This document shows positions 1 through 13,800 of a stretch of 64,000 nt of DNA, in pieces (within the stretch, counting starts at the first letter, position 1; each line of letters opens with the position of its first letter). Made by a program: the position numbers and the translations under genes. The stretch is taken from positions 6,031,854 through 6,095,853 of the forward strand of contig NC_079893.1 in NCBI RefSeq assembly GCF_024868665.1, in the 5' to 3' direction. The notes beneath the pieces are model-generated. The model saw only the letters and a program-made list of their open reading frames with translations, was not told the origin of the DNA and did no database searches. Source of the DNA: Triplophysa rosa. Its lineage: Eukaryota; Chordata; Actinopteri; Cypriniformes; Nemacheilidae.

Positions 1-709
1 AAACTGATGGGATGAGAGCGGTCAGTGGATGAACGATAGTTTCTACTTCTATCAGACAGTCCTAACAATAAGTAAAAAATGTCTTCTCTGCACAGGGAGA
101 AAAATAGCACTAGGGATGGAAACATTGTGTTTAATATATGGAGTAGCTCCTGAAAGGCAGAGAATGGAGAATTTGTGTTTAAAAATAAAAAGGAATTTGT
201 TATATTTATTATATTCATGTTTTAATATTTTGCAATGTATAGCTTTAAGTAAGAGATCTGTAGGACACTGGCAAATAGTTTCTTTCCTAAAATGCACAGA
301 GCATCTACAGAATAGAAGTTATCATTCATTGAATTTATCCAACGGCATCTGGATTTGTTTTTCCGTTTACTGAAGACGTCTGGCCCCTCGTCTGATCTTC
401 TATTATATATCATGTGTGTAATGCTCTCCTGAGTGGCAGATCCGTGTCTGTCTGTCTGTAATGCATGTGTGTGAAATGAGATATGGGAGAAAACAGAAGA
501 GAGGTGAAACTGGAGTTAAAATATGTTCCACAGTCTTTCATTCTTTTAGCCCTTGAAGTGATTTGATGCATTGCCAAAACTTTGACCAGCCTCACCTCTC
601 TGTTTTGTGCGTGTACCCCAATCCCCCTAACATTAACAAATTAGCCAGTATAAATTGAAATGTGTATTGTTAGTTCTTTTAGAGAGCAATATTAACAAAT
701 TTTATTTTC

Positions 710-866
710 ATTCGTAAATACTTTATCTCGGCAAAGAAACGAAAACATTTTAGTCCTGTGTCAGCCACCATAGTGCTTCGAAAGGGAGGGGTGTAGTGAG
801 CTGTTGGTTGCAATGCACAATCTCACCACTAGATGCCGCTAAATTTCCTACACTTGACTTTTAAGT
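710..866 (+). repeat. short dispersed repeat (copy 1)
   Basis: It shares most of its sequence with 34460-34620. Common blocks are TAGTGCTTCGAAA-GGAGGGG, CTAGATGCCGCTAAAT and a CTTTTAA/CCTTTAA end. No coding content. Probably a non-autonomous DNA element or SINE-like repeat. Confidence 0.7.
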
Positions 867-920
867 TATAACATTTGCAAAAGGTGACGCAATCATTTAG
901 ACAATAATTGTAGATCTACT

Positions 921-1366
921 TATATATGACCCTGGATCACAAAACCAGTCTTAAGTAGCACGGGAACATTTTTAGTAAAAGACAAAAATACATTGTGTGG
1001 GTCAAAATTATTGATTTTTCTTTTATGCCAAAAATCATTAGGATATTAAGTAAAGATCATGTTCCATGAATTTATTTTGTAAATTTCCTACCTTACATAT
1101 ATAAAAACTTTATTTTTGTGAGTGGATGGTCTGCCACAGAGCCCCTGATTAACAACTTCAAAGGCAATTTTCTCAATATTTTGATTTTTTTGCACTCTTC
1201 AGATTCCAGAGTTTTAAACGGTTGTATCTCTGCCAGATATTGTCCTATTCTAACAACTCACATATCTATAGACAGTTTATTTATTCAGCTTTCAGATTGT
1301 GTAAAAATCTCAATTTTGAAAAATTGACCCATGAGACTGGTTTTGTTGTCCAGCGTCACATATATG
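921..1366. mobile_element. MITE with long terminal inverted repeats
   Basis: The left end (TGACCCTGGATCACAAAACC) is inverted at the right end (GGTTTTGTTGTCCAGCGTCA) with two differences. The flanks on both sides are TATA-rich. The inside is non-coding; the 69-codon open frame in it is incidental. Confidence 0.85.
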
Positions 1367-1850
1367 TTATATGTTCATTCCCCAAATTTCTGGAACATTA
1401 ATACCCATGTACTATTGTGTTCCTCACCGTGGTTGTTCCTTTACCCTGTACAGTAGTGCTCCCTTCAAAACTCTATTAATTTACTGTCCATTGACCATTT
1501 AAACAGGCATGTCCATGCAAGACTAGTTATACGCTCTCCTTTGAATTGGATTTAAATGGATTAATTTATGTCTTGTTTCCCACATCTCACAGTCTCATTT
1601 GTGCTAGTCATAATTACATTTCACACTGAAATGCAAATTCAGGTCACTGTGCCAGTAAGGTCATACATCTTCACTATTGACTTTTGACTACTATGTCTCG
1701 CCCGAAGTTTATTTTGTTAAAGTTTTTGCTTCTCTTTAGCAGAAATACGTTTTTCAAGTGTTCATGATGTTAAATGTTTGATTAAGCATAATGTTTATTT
1801 TTTGTTCCCTAACGCACCCTTGTTCAAACAAAGCCTCTTCCTTTTTCAAC

Positions 1851-2610
1851 TACACTGTAAAAAATCCAACTTGCAAAATGTTCTCCTTACAAAGATAAAT
1901 AAGTAACTTGAACATAGCATTTTTAGTTAAAGGAGTCAAATGATTGTTTTGCATATACTGAACAAAATTAGCCTAAACATGTTTCTAACAAAGATTATTT
2001 TGTTGACTGGACTTAGATTCTCAAGTTTTTGGCCAAAATGCATCAGAAAGTTTGCCCAACTTACAAAACAGTGTATTCTGAACAAGCAATATTGCAAGAG
2101 TTTGAAAGTTCCCAAGATGCATTGCAGCATGTTCAATTCTGTGTTTCTTATTTGTTTTTCTTTTAAAGATTAGTGTTTTAGTTCTTGCTGGCTTAATTTA
2201 TGCTTTAATATCGTTGTTACTGTTAGTTATCTGTTGAGTTTAGAGTTCTTTTAATGAATGATGGTTTTTGATTGTTACCATGGTTGAGATTTGTGTGTTC
2301 AATGTTGAGGTGTAAGTGCATGACAAAACAGCAAAGTTGGTATATAAACACTTAACACAAACTTATTTTTAAGTTTATTTTTAAATAACCAATCAATATT
2401 CTCTATTTATGTTCAGCCAACAAAAAATATTTTGTTCTGTTATTTGTAAGGTAAACATGTATATTTTTGTTTTGACAACTTCTTTTATTAACAAAATATT
2501 TTGAGTTGTGCGGACTTCAGACCACATTTGTTGAGAAAACTCATAAATTTGCTTGTGATCGGTTGCCTTATTATTTAAAGTTTTGTCAACTTGTTTTTTT
2601 TTACAGTGTA
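1851..2610. mobile_element. TIR element, about 760 bp
   Basis: The left end TACACTGTAAAAAATCCAAC and the right end, read in reverse complement as TACACTGTAAAAAAAAACAA, form terminal inverted repeats of about 30 bp, with TA on both sides. No transposase remains. Confidence 0.7.
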
Positions 2611-3639
2611 CTACACTGCTGTCTCAGTATCAAAAGGTCAAAACTTTCTAAAGTAACTATCAAAATACATAAGAAGCATATAATTATTTTTAGCCCAAAT
2701 GATTGTCTGCAATATAAATATATAACTTTTATTTTACGTTCATATGGAATTAACAAAATTCTTTCACAAAATATAATAATCTAATGAATCCACCCTTGGT
2801 ACTCAGCCTCAATCTTTTAGCAAGATGATTTATTACCATCAGAACAAAATGAACTTTTCTTTTCTTTTGCTATCAGTCTCTCTGGTTAACTTCATTACAT
2901 AAAATATAAAACCTTGGTGCTTATGGCCAACTTTCTTGAGGCATGGTCCTATTAAAATGTTTAGCCACAGATTCTGTTTGGACTGAAGAAGACTGAAGAA
3001 CTTTCAAGGGGATGTGCAGTGTGATGGGAACTCAAATGTGGTTGAAGAAGGCATGTGTGGGATATTTTTATGGCATTTCTCTCAAAGGATTTCTTGTTGC
3101 TCCCAGGAGAGGGGTGCACAGAAGTCTTTCCACAGACACATCCAGATGTGCGAGCGTGTTTTCCCAATGATGCTGAACAGATGGCATTCAAACGCTTGAG
3201 TACCTGACGTACCCTGACCTATAAAAGACAACGCTGATTCTTCTCCTGCTCAAACATTGCGCTTTGTTTTCTTGACTCTAGAATGTGATGTGTGTTGTAG
3301 GCTATATACATTTCAATACTAATATTTCCACAACTAACCAACTTTTCAGTTGAACAAAAGAATAAAACGGGAGCATTAAACGACCTTGACGCATTGTAAC
3401 ATAAAAAGTTCATGGATTTCCAATAAACATTTAAATATTAATGCAAAATGAAATTTGGCACTCGTTTTGAAGGATGGTCCCTGAAACAGAACACACAAGC
3501 TTGTCATTGAGTCATTAAATCATTGAGATGGACACTGGCGCAATAGAGAGGGAGGGCTGTATATGTCGACCTCCAGTAAAGTCTTTGCCCATAAATTGAA
3601 TCACATGCGGTTGGCAAAACGGAACATCATTCTCCCCCT

Positions 3640-3836
3640 TAGAGGCGGGGCCAAGCGAACCGAGAAACTCTCCGTTCATCCGTGTTTTCACACGGGCGAA
3701 GAGAGGCGTTCAGATCAGTGGTGTCAGTTTGCTCTCTGAACACTACAAGAGGGTGGACACAAGGGTATGAGAGAGAGTGGTCGGGAAATATAGGGCCTGA
3801 TACAACACACTGGGAAAGTCAATCTTAACGACCACC
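3640..3836 (+). promoter_or_regulatory. dach2: probable dach2 promoter-proximal region / 5' UTR
   Basis: This stretch is clearly richer in G+C and CpG than its surroundings. It has a GC-box-like GGCGGGGC near 3655 and leads without a splice acceptor into the start codon. The transcription start cannot be fixed from sequence alone. Confidence 0.35.
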
Positions 3837-4279
3837 ATGGCCGTTCCTGCGACTCTTCCGGTGCACTCTGGGACTTCTGCGGTGTCTAGTAAACTCTTCA
3901 GGACTGATCCGTTTTTCACGAGTCCCGCGGACTCTCCGAGACTGATCAACTCTCTGAACGCGACGCTTCCGAGCGGCGCGGCGAGCAACGAGTGCAAGAT
4001 CGTGGAGGTTCACGGGGTGAAAGTCGCTTCTTTTAATGTGGAAGGACAAGAGCTGATTTGTCTCCCTCAAGTCTTCGACCTTTTCTTAAAGCACCTCGTT
4101 GGCGGATTGCACACCGTGTACACGAAGCTGAAGCGCTTGGATATAAATCCGCTGGTGTGCACCGTGGAGCAGGTGCGCGTGTTGCGCGGACTCGGCGCGA
4201 TTCAACCCGGAGTGAACCGATGCAAACTCATTTCCAGAAAGGATTTTGAAGCGCTGTACAATGACTGTACCAACGCAAG
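3837..4279 (+). CDS. dach2: dach2 exon 1 (start codon and N-terminal Dachshund domain)
   Basis: The ATG at 3837 sits in a strong Kozak context (ACCACCATGG) and gives MAVPATLP, like DACH2 N-termini. The exon encodes residues 1-147 plus two bases of codon 148 and ends before the donor GTTAGT. It holds the complete N-terminal Dachshund domain, including ELICLPQVFDLFLKHLVGG and LRGLGAIQPGVNRCKLISRK. The N-terminal leader is short and lacks the long glycine/serine runs of DACH1. Confidence 0.93.
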
Positions 4280-7200
4280 GTTAGTTTAAGAATGTGTACA
4301 TTTCTAAGGTTTTATATTTTAAATAAGTGACATGGCAGCTTCACACTTGTTAACAGTAGGCATTAACTTTGCAGTCGCATTTAGATGCTAAAATACGTTC
4401 AAATACGCATTTGGGAACTTTTTTTAATATTATAGAGAAAAAGTCGTTTTCGTGCTTTTTATAGAAGGATTACGTATTGAAATGTTAAAAAACAGAGGCA
4501 GATTGTGTTTTTGAAAGAGGAACAAAGTGTCCCGTCGCAGCGCTTTAGACAAACTCAATCCTGAATCGTTGCGAGATTCGATAAAGCAACAAGTAGAGCG
4601 TATGCCTTGTTTTTATAATCCGTGTGATTTTTTAAATAATAAGAATCCAGAGGTTTTTTTTTAAAGTAAACGCTATCTAAATTCTATCTAAAATGTTATC
4701 CAGTCCACTGTCACTTTGTTAAAAGTGCGTCCTTGTCCTCTAATTGGACGGAATAGGTCCGTCATAAAGCATTAGTCCCGTCAATACACATTGTGCGTCA
4801 GCGTGTACATTTTTCGTGGCCGAAGTGTAATTGTCATTCTTTGAATCCGAGTGCATGCCTGTCCTGTTCAATCTCTTTTGATCCTTGCGCGAATCAATTT
4901 TCCAGATACTCCGTATTAAGTGAGAGCGCATGGGCATTGGCCATCCGTGATCTTCCACAAATGCTGGGGCTCATTTGGCCTCTCCATTGTGTACTTATGC
5001 ACTAGAGAAGTGCTCTTTTCCAGGTGGATTAGTGGATGGGATGAGGTGCGCAAATACATCATATTGCGATGAGGTGCAATACATCATATTGCGATGAGGT
5101 GCACAAATACATCATATTGCTTTTCCTACTTTAAGGGAGCTTAAAGGAGCGTCTGTATTGAAGCTCGGCGTTCCTACTGAAGGTGCACGCATGAGTCAGT
5201 TGGACGGACGTCTTTAATCGTGTTTTTAATCTATACGCCACGTCTTAAAGGTGCAGTTTGTAACAATTTTGCTGTAAAATATCCAAAAACCACCAAGCTA
5301 GTGTTATATATATTGTTCAGCTGAGTACTTACAATATCTCAAATGTTTCCAACTAACGTTACTTAAATTGTGAGAAAATCGACATTCTAAACAGTGACAC
5401 TGGCTGTGTTTGAAATATTAACAGAGGGTGATATAACTAATTGATTATTTTAAAACTACAATACTAATTTCTCGATGGAAATGCAATCAAAAGTTGAAAG
5501 AAAAAAGAAAAATTAGAACTTTATTTACACAAAAACTGTGCTCTAGTCGCTTTCTTGGCCGCCTTTTTTTTTTACTCGACCTTGCTCGACCAATCACATC
5601 CAAACCACCAACGTTTAGCTAATGTTGATTAATTATTTTGTTAACGTTCTTCTAACGTTTTTGGCATCTTTAAGAGAATGTTTAGAGAACATTCTGGAAA
5701 TGTCTTCTGTTGGCTGGGTAAGTATAGTTTAATATGCAGATAGTCAACAATAAATGAAAATTCGAAGCGCTTTTAGATGAAGCAAGATTCATATTTAGAG
5801 TAATATTCTCACTGCGTAGCGTGTTTTTTATTTTAAGATCTGCACTTTTATAAACTCCTGTCCTAAATGATACAGCTGTGTTTAAACTTTAGTTAACAAC
5901 AAAGTTATTTGTTCATTAAATAACATCAGCAATAACTCAACAAGGGCCATCATTCTAGAAAAAGAGAACCAATATGTCACCATAACAAAGAGAAATAGAA
6001 TATATGCAGAATATATACATTCCTTTCTGAGTAATAGGGTTAATTTTGTTTTATCTTTATTCCTCTTAGTGATTTACTACAACGACTGTATGTGTTTTAG
6101 TGTGTTTTGTACAGTGTGTGAAAACATTGGGATCGTGTATCCTTTACAGACTCGAGTTACTCTCACGCTTTATCCATAGCAGACAATAGGTTAAAATATG
6201 GCGCTTTGAACCTGATGTCTTAATCCTTCTCTTTGTTGCGGTCCGTTTGTGAACAGACCATAACCGAATAGGGGGAAGATATATTGTCCCATTAGGTCAT
6301 GTGTTTTGAAGAAAGCCTGTCATCATGTTTCAAAGGGGGTTTTGGATACATTCAAAGATTTGCAGAAAGTCTTTTTTATGAGGTGTGAAAGTCAAAACTG
6401 TTGCCGCTGGTTAGATCAGGCCTCCTAATTTGAAATAGACTGTGGAATTCAAAATAGTTATTGCTTTAGCCTCCAACCACAGTCAATGTTTAGCCATGTT
6501 CTAATAAACTTGAGGATTTGTAGTCCAAATAACTGAGAAGAATAAGATTAGATGGTTCCAGGAAAAGCGTTATTATTTTTGATTATTGTATTAAGAATTT
6601 AGTGTTGGTCAGATTTCACCTTTTTGTTTTCTGAATTGGATTATGTTTCCAAGCAGATGGTTTACACTGGTGTGCATGAGTGAACTGCTTAATCACCTGT
6701 ACCACATCGCAGAAAAGACACGCGCGCACACACAATTGTATTCCTCTGAATAAACAGTGATGTCTCACCATATGTGATCTCAAGTTAAGAACACACATTG
6801 TCACCGGCTGAAAGGGTGGTTTGTTTTATTGCCCAACAAGTCATGACCGGTATGTTTTATTGCTTAAATTGCACTTAATAAACATTACCATTTATTGAGG
6901 TGAATTTGCAAACCAAAAATGTTCAAGGTTTAATTCAAGGAGCTCTTTGAGTCATTCTTAGAAATGCCTTGAGTCATGATTGAGTAGGTAGAAAGTACCT
7001 GCGTGATACAAATATGAGTCTGCTCGGTTATTGTTTCTGTTTTTAAACAAAATGGCATCTGGGATCATCTCCTGAACTTCTGTATTGAGCTCAGAGTGAG
7101 ATGGACTATGAGAGCATTCATTCAGTTCTGTATTGAGTTGTTTCTCAGGCCATGGACGTTTAGTACATTCAGTACAGATGAGCTGCAGTTGTACTCCGTG

Positions 7201-10200
7201 AGGTTAATGTGTAGCATGCAGTGGACGTTTTGATAACACTTAATTACATTTGTTCAAATCAGAGGCGGGTGTTTCGCGGTACGACTTCTGCGTCACATTC
7301 AGCGCAGTGTGCATCTCTGTAAGGCATCAGGCTGTATACAATAAATTAAAACATTCTTATCAGAGTCCAAATTGTACAGACCAGGTGAAATTCAACATAC
7401 TGTAACTTTTGGTACACATCCGCAAGAATAAAAAGTCCTAAAAACAGAATAGAGAATAGAGTTTCTAAAAACAAGCTAAAGAAGTAAAGTACATTAGCTA
7501 GCAAGTAAAAAGTATGTCTTGGGTTACCAGTAGAAGAACCGTTACTTGGCTAAACTTAAACGTGACAAAGTTACACGACCCATTCAACAAATTGTTATTT
7601 AATAAAATTAACATAGAATAAAATTAAACAAATTGTTTATTTAATTCAGTTGTTATACAATCAAATATTAATATAAATTAATATAAAATGAATAAAACAT
7701 AAACAGTTACATTTACATTTATTCATTTGGCAGACGCTTTTATCCAAAGCGACTTACAAGTAGGAGAGCATATAAACATTTTGTCAACACGCTAAACAGT
7801 ACCGTTAGTTTACAAGGCCATGCTACTAGGAGGATTAAAGCTGGAGTAAGCAAAGGAGAGAATGAACAACAAGATTTTTTTTAGACACAAGACAGACAGG
7901 GAGGGAATGTAGACCTGGAGCAGTGAGTTAAGGTAAAGTGGCGAATTTGCCGTTATCGTTCTGAAGGCCAGTGTCAGCGATTTAAACTTGATGCGGGAGT
8001 TATATTATTACACCGTGTCTACACCATCGTGCCGTGACAAAAAATGATAGAACCCATTAGAACATATTATAATTTAAAATTTTGGATGCGCCAGTCGCAT
8101 CCGGTGTAGACACGCTGTTAACCACTAGCCAGACTGACAAACAATCACAGACCGGAAGTTAACTTCAGGTCAGGCATGTGTCCCCGATGAAACCGTCTAT
8201 ATTGTGTATTTTTTTTAGCATTTAAAGTTCATTGACCACTCAGCATCCAGAATCACAGTTTTCGACAGATCGACAGAATTGACAGATTTAGCATTTCAGT
8301 GCTCAATGTATATTCATTGTTTTACGTAAAATATTTATTAGTCCTTTATGATCGCAAATACGGTAATACGTTGAGCAAATTTAGCCTCTGCTTCAGGAAT
8401 GTTTAAACTGTAAATAGCCCAATAATAAAAACAAATACATAATAATTCAGTTTTTAGTAATACAAAAATAATACAGTTGGAATTGCTAAATGTAGTTAAC
8501 CATTAAAGTTTCAGCAATATGTTCTCTGGAAAATGTTTTTGTCTAACCAAACATTGTTGAAATACTCTGAAATACACGACTTGTTTGTGTAGAGCTTTTT
8601 AGCATTTGTTTAGCGATTATTTCACAAAGAGACGTCCTCTGTGTTATGCTAAGCGATTAGCTGATTGTGAGGTGCTAAGTGACAGGTTAGCATGTTAAGT
8701 GGTTGCGTAACTGAATGAAACAGGAGCGATCCGGCATCTTTTTTTCATGACCCGGAGCTCGCGCGGTTCAGAGGCGCATAAATGAATGATCTAGTCTAGA
8801 CGAAACAAGAGTCAGCTTGTTTTCAGACTCAAAGATCTCACTTCTCGTAGCTAGCATCATGACCTGTTTATGACTTCTGTTGAGTGTGTCGTGCGTCAGT
8901 GTGTGCAGTGCGGTTGTGCAGACGGGTAACACGCGGATGGGTAGATGCACTGTGATAATGTTTCTTCGAATGAAATAAACGACTTCTGTTCGCCTTTCTT
9001 ATCTGACTGAGAAAGATAAGCTGCTGTAAAATAGTCAGTTTCCCTCAAGACGGTCAGGCTGACACACACACACACAAACACACACTTTCCTCCCCAACCC
9101 CTTTTCCTGTAGAGGTGTGGATGTTATGGATGGATGTTAGATGCATGATAAGCCTTCTCTTCCTTCTTACCTCTTCATTAAAGGCTTGAAGAAAACAAAC
9201 TCGCAGAAGGTTAGAGAATGACGGTGTGTTTCAAATACAGTTTTTGTTCTCTGGCGTTCTTTTAACCGGTTTTTATGCAGACAGTTTAGACTCTGAAATA
9301 AGTCACATTCGAAGTCGTTGTAATATTACGCACACATGTGACATCATTTGCATTTTATATTAATATCCCAAGTGTATATCTACAGTTTTATATACTGTAG
9401 TAAGAGACTAATGTACATTACTTGGCAAAAGAGTTGTTTAGCATGCATCACCATCACTATTGCATTTATGCATTTTTGCAGACGTTTACATTTATAAATT
9501 ATGGCAGATGCCAGACAAGGTATGCATTTTTTATCACTTCTTGCATTTACTGTAAAAGTTAACCCTGTAAAATTGCTAACGCAATGCTCTTCCCATTGAG
9601 CTACAGAAACACATCTGCAGAATTAGTCCCCTAAACAATGGCATAATTCACCGATAAATAAACTTATGTCATCATTTATTCACCATTATGTCATTCAAAA
9701 CCTGTATATGACTTTCTTTTGTAAAACAAAAAAGAAGATATTTAAATAAAAGGTTTTAGTGGTTTGTGTCCATATAGTGGAAGTCAATGGGGTCCAGTGT
9801 TGTTTGGTTACCCGCATTCTTCAAAATATCTTTTTTGTGTGTTCCGCAGAGTTAAAATAAAGTCATATTTGACACCATAATCTTTATAAAATCACTGTAA
9901 TACACGGCCTGTGGTAGTTGTTAATATTTGTACTGCCGTATTGTAACCCGTTCTTCCAGTTTCACCCATTCCCATTCTGCAGCGTTGTTGAGATTCTGCT
10001 CGCGTCTCTCTGTCCGATCGCAAGGTGTCATCCCTGACTGTGCTGACTTGGCACTTTCTGACACACACGTCCATAAACACACACAGAGGATTGTTTATTG
10101 GCCTGGTGAATATGTCCTCTGTCTTAAAAAGGACAGAGAGGAAGGAAGGTGGAGAAAATTGAATAAATGTTTTAATATGCAGCAGGCAAAGAGTAAAAGA

Positions 10201-10775
10201 AAGACGGGATGAGATAAATATAAAGAAAGCATGCATGAGGTTAAGATGGAAAATAAGAATTTAGTTCACTGGTGACTGTGATTATTGTGAAGGCAAGCAT
10301 TACTGTTATTATTTCTTGTATTCCGAGTTGCGGGGACAAAACACAGAATATCGTAGCGAGCACTCAGAACAGCACACATTAAATAGTCTTTAAGCAAAGA
10401 ATAAAGTAGCTGTACTGTATCTCTCATCATATTTTCATTAAATCCATACGAAACAACACCAACCCCCAACCCCCCCCCCTCCCCGCACACACAAACCTAC
10501 AATAATGTTCTGGGCTGATGGATTAAATGTAAGTGTGTTCTAATGACACAAACTCTGTTCACTTGGTCATTTTGTTGCTTTGAAACCTTTCTATATTTAC
10601 ACAAGCAATAATAAAGAACATGCTGGAAGCCACCACTTGTTTCGTTGTGGCCGTCTTCCTCTTTCACTCTATGAATAGAAATCAGCATTTATATTTTGTC
10701 TTCTGTGATTCTTTATAGAAAGAGAATGAATGCTGTCTTTGTATGGTCAAGGATCAGAGCCGCAGATAAACTGTG

Positions 10776-10811
<36 letters not shown>

Positions 10812-13800
10812 TCTGTTACTGTCATTATCTTACTAGAGACATGAGACATCCATTTGCAGTCTTACATTATTGTATTTTGCACAAAGTGTATACTTTATTA
10901 GGGACTAGAAACTCTTTTAATCTTTGTTGGAAACTTCAAATGATCATTTTTGTGCTGGTACTTTTCAAATGCTTTTTATTTGTTTATTTACTGACCTTAC
11001 GCTGTTCCAAACTCATGAATCTCTATACATTTCTAAATAAATAAGATATTTGTACACTATTTACTTTCATTTTATGGACAACAACAGCTAAAAACATTCT
11101 CTTAAATTTCCTCTGATTCAGCGTTTTACAGATTTTTGGTGATCTATTCATTTTACAGTTGAAATAATATACATTTTTAGCTATTTTAATTTTGTAAATA
11201 ACATAACTGCTGAACTTCAGGGCATAATCATTGTATTCTATTCATATTATACTGTATTCACCAACGCTTTTGTAGTTCTGTACAAATATGAAGTGTCAGG
11301 GGATGTAAATGATATTGGTCCGGGCATTGATTAAATCCACTCTCAAACAGTCTCGCACATAATTCATTCTCTTCTCACTTCTTTCTTTGTTATTTTTCGT
11401 TGCAAGCCTTTTTTTCTTTTAGGTTCTTTTCTCTGTCATCTCTCTGCTCATCTTCTTACTCGATTGAAAATAAGAGACCGTAATTAGCCCTTCTGCGGTC
11501 GACACAAAACCGGCCAGGGAAAGATGGAGCTATTGTATTTCTGAGAAGAAAGTCAATAGATGTCATTGTGCATGTCTGTGTATATAAGAGTGTGTGAACG
11601 TGTGCTTGTGTGTGAGTGTCTGTTTATGTGTGCGCTGCTTGTCTGTCCTTATTATCATACGTGATAGCAGGCTACATAAATTCAATACCTAGTTCGAATG
11701 AAAAGAAAGAAAGACGACCCTATCCAATCAATAAAGGGAGGATTCCCTCCAGAACTGAGATCTATGACATCATGGTAGAAAAGAAATACATTTGAAACAC
11801 AAAGAAGCAGATGCTCTCAGGTTTGTTGAAGGATTTGAAAGACAGCCATTTGGACGCTGGTCTGTTTAAGGTTAATGCAATGAAGTGGATTATTTCAACC
11901 CAACATTGGGTCAAAAATGGACAAGCCCAACCAACAGTGCTGGGTTGTTTCAACTCAAATTGCTGGGCTGTTTTAACCCACTATTGGATCAAATATAACC
12001 ATAATCTTGGATAATTTAACCCAACAGTTGGGGGTTGTCCATATTTGACCCAACGATGGGTTGAAATAACCCAACATGTTTTTTAGAGTGAAGGAGTGTT
12101 TTTTTTTTATGGAAAAAATACTGTACTTTTTAAATGCTTGAGTACTGTGTTGTCAAAGTTGACAATCATTTTTTAAGACATTTTATTGGGTGGATATTCG
12201 CAAAACTCAGTGACAAACATAAAGGGTGATTAATAATAATGATTAAATATCACAAAATATGGAGATACTAGGTTTCAGAAGAACAGCAGTGATATGTTTA
12301 TTAATCATATTTTTAATATAAACATTTTTATTTTTTGCATTAACACAATACAGAAAAACTTCCTATTTTTTACGTGAAAAAAATATTGTTGTTATATTTA
12401 TCACAGCAAAATTATATATCATATTATCATCAATTTGTGATGATTGGAAAAAATACATTACAGGAACAAGTGCTGTTACATTAATGCAAATTGAATTTAG
12501 GCTCAACAACCATCTTGCTAATAAACCAACAATTCCTTAAAGGTGTTTCTTTGTATGTATTTTTTTTTATTCCAAAATCCAAATGGGACCTGTTCTTTTA
12601 AAATTCACCTTTACCAGTTGTTGACAGAGGACCTACTAAGACCTGTGGTTAACGCCTATGACAGCTGTCTGGTATCTTTCACTGCAATAAATAGCACACG
12701 ACACTTTGTGGGTCTGTGTGTGCTGTGGACAAAATGGATAGTTGTCGAACGGCTTGTGTCTGTGTGTGTGTGTTTGCCTGAGCTTCTGTAATATGTCTTT
12801 GATCTCGTGGGGAATCCTCCCCTGTCCTCCATCTGCCACCAATCATCACCGATGACACCGTATTGATTGAGAAGACGTTTCCATAGTAACCGGCTCCTGG
12901 TGTGATCTGATATATGTTTTATGCAGAATGGGGGGATAGTCTTCGATACAATGTAATTATATTTTTACTTGGACTCTTGGGCAAACACAGCATTTGAACG
13001 AACTGTTGTTGTGTATTTACAGCGATACAACAACAAGACCTTATACAACGTTTTTTAAGGTTACAAAATGTACGCACATTTCATAAAGCAAGTAGTTACA
13101 TGTACAAGTACGTACAATGATAGGATCAGATGTTGTACTTTGATACCATGGTACCTGAGTTCCAAAGCCAGTGTGTTTCCAGTCTCCAAGCTTGGCATTT
13201 CACTTATTTTTATGAGAATTTTTTAACTCGCCGCCTGTGTGTGCGCAGTGAACTTCGCATGACTGCATCGCTTCATCAGCTTGCCCTGTCGTTCAGTAAG
13301 AGAGAAGGATTCCTTTTCTCTCTGATGATACAGAACAAAAGAGCTGTTGTCAGTAGATCTGGATTAGGTTTGTTGCGTTTCTGTGTGTGCGAAGAAGACC
13401 GAGCACAAGACAGAAGCGGTATCGAGAGATCAATGAGCGCGTCTCAGAACGCCGTATTACTCTGTAAGCTTTGTAAACAGCGTTCTTCCTTTTGTCTGCG
13501 CTTTTAAGAAAGAGGAAACCATTCGCACCCCCGTACATCAACATACCGTCCCACACACACAGCTCGCATTCCTGTTGGGCTGACACAGCGGGTTAGTGGA
13601 TGTATAAACATTACACACAGGGATGAAAAGAGAGATATGAGTGGATGGGTCGCTGTGGAAATGCTCTTTTCTCTCGGTTTGGATTTATCATCACATTTAT
13701 CATCACATGCTTGCGGCTTTTTTTAGGTGTCAGGCTAATTAAGCATACAAGCGTGCACAATCCGATTTTGGAACCGGAAAATCAGATTTTCCTTGCGTTT

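Larger units (their letters stand above)
1..3639. other. upstream flank of dach2
   Basis: Apart from the repeats at 710-866, 921-1366 and 1851-2610 this is AT-rich DNA with no exon, RNA gene or clear regulatory motif that I can support. Confidence 0.6.

Noticed and set aside
1118..1327. A 69-codon open frame
   Set aside because: It lies wholly within the TIR element at 921-1366 and has no motif.
9892..10236. Opposed open frames of 94 and 114 codons
   Set aside because: Low-complexity intronic sequence inside dach2 intron 1 with no recognisable motif, and the frames overlap on both strands.
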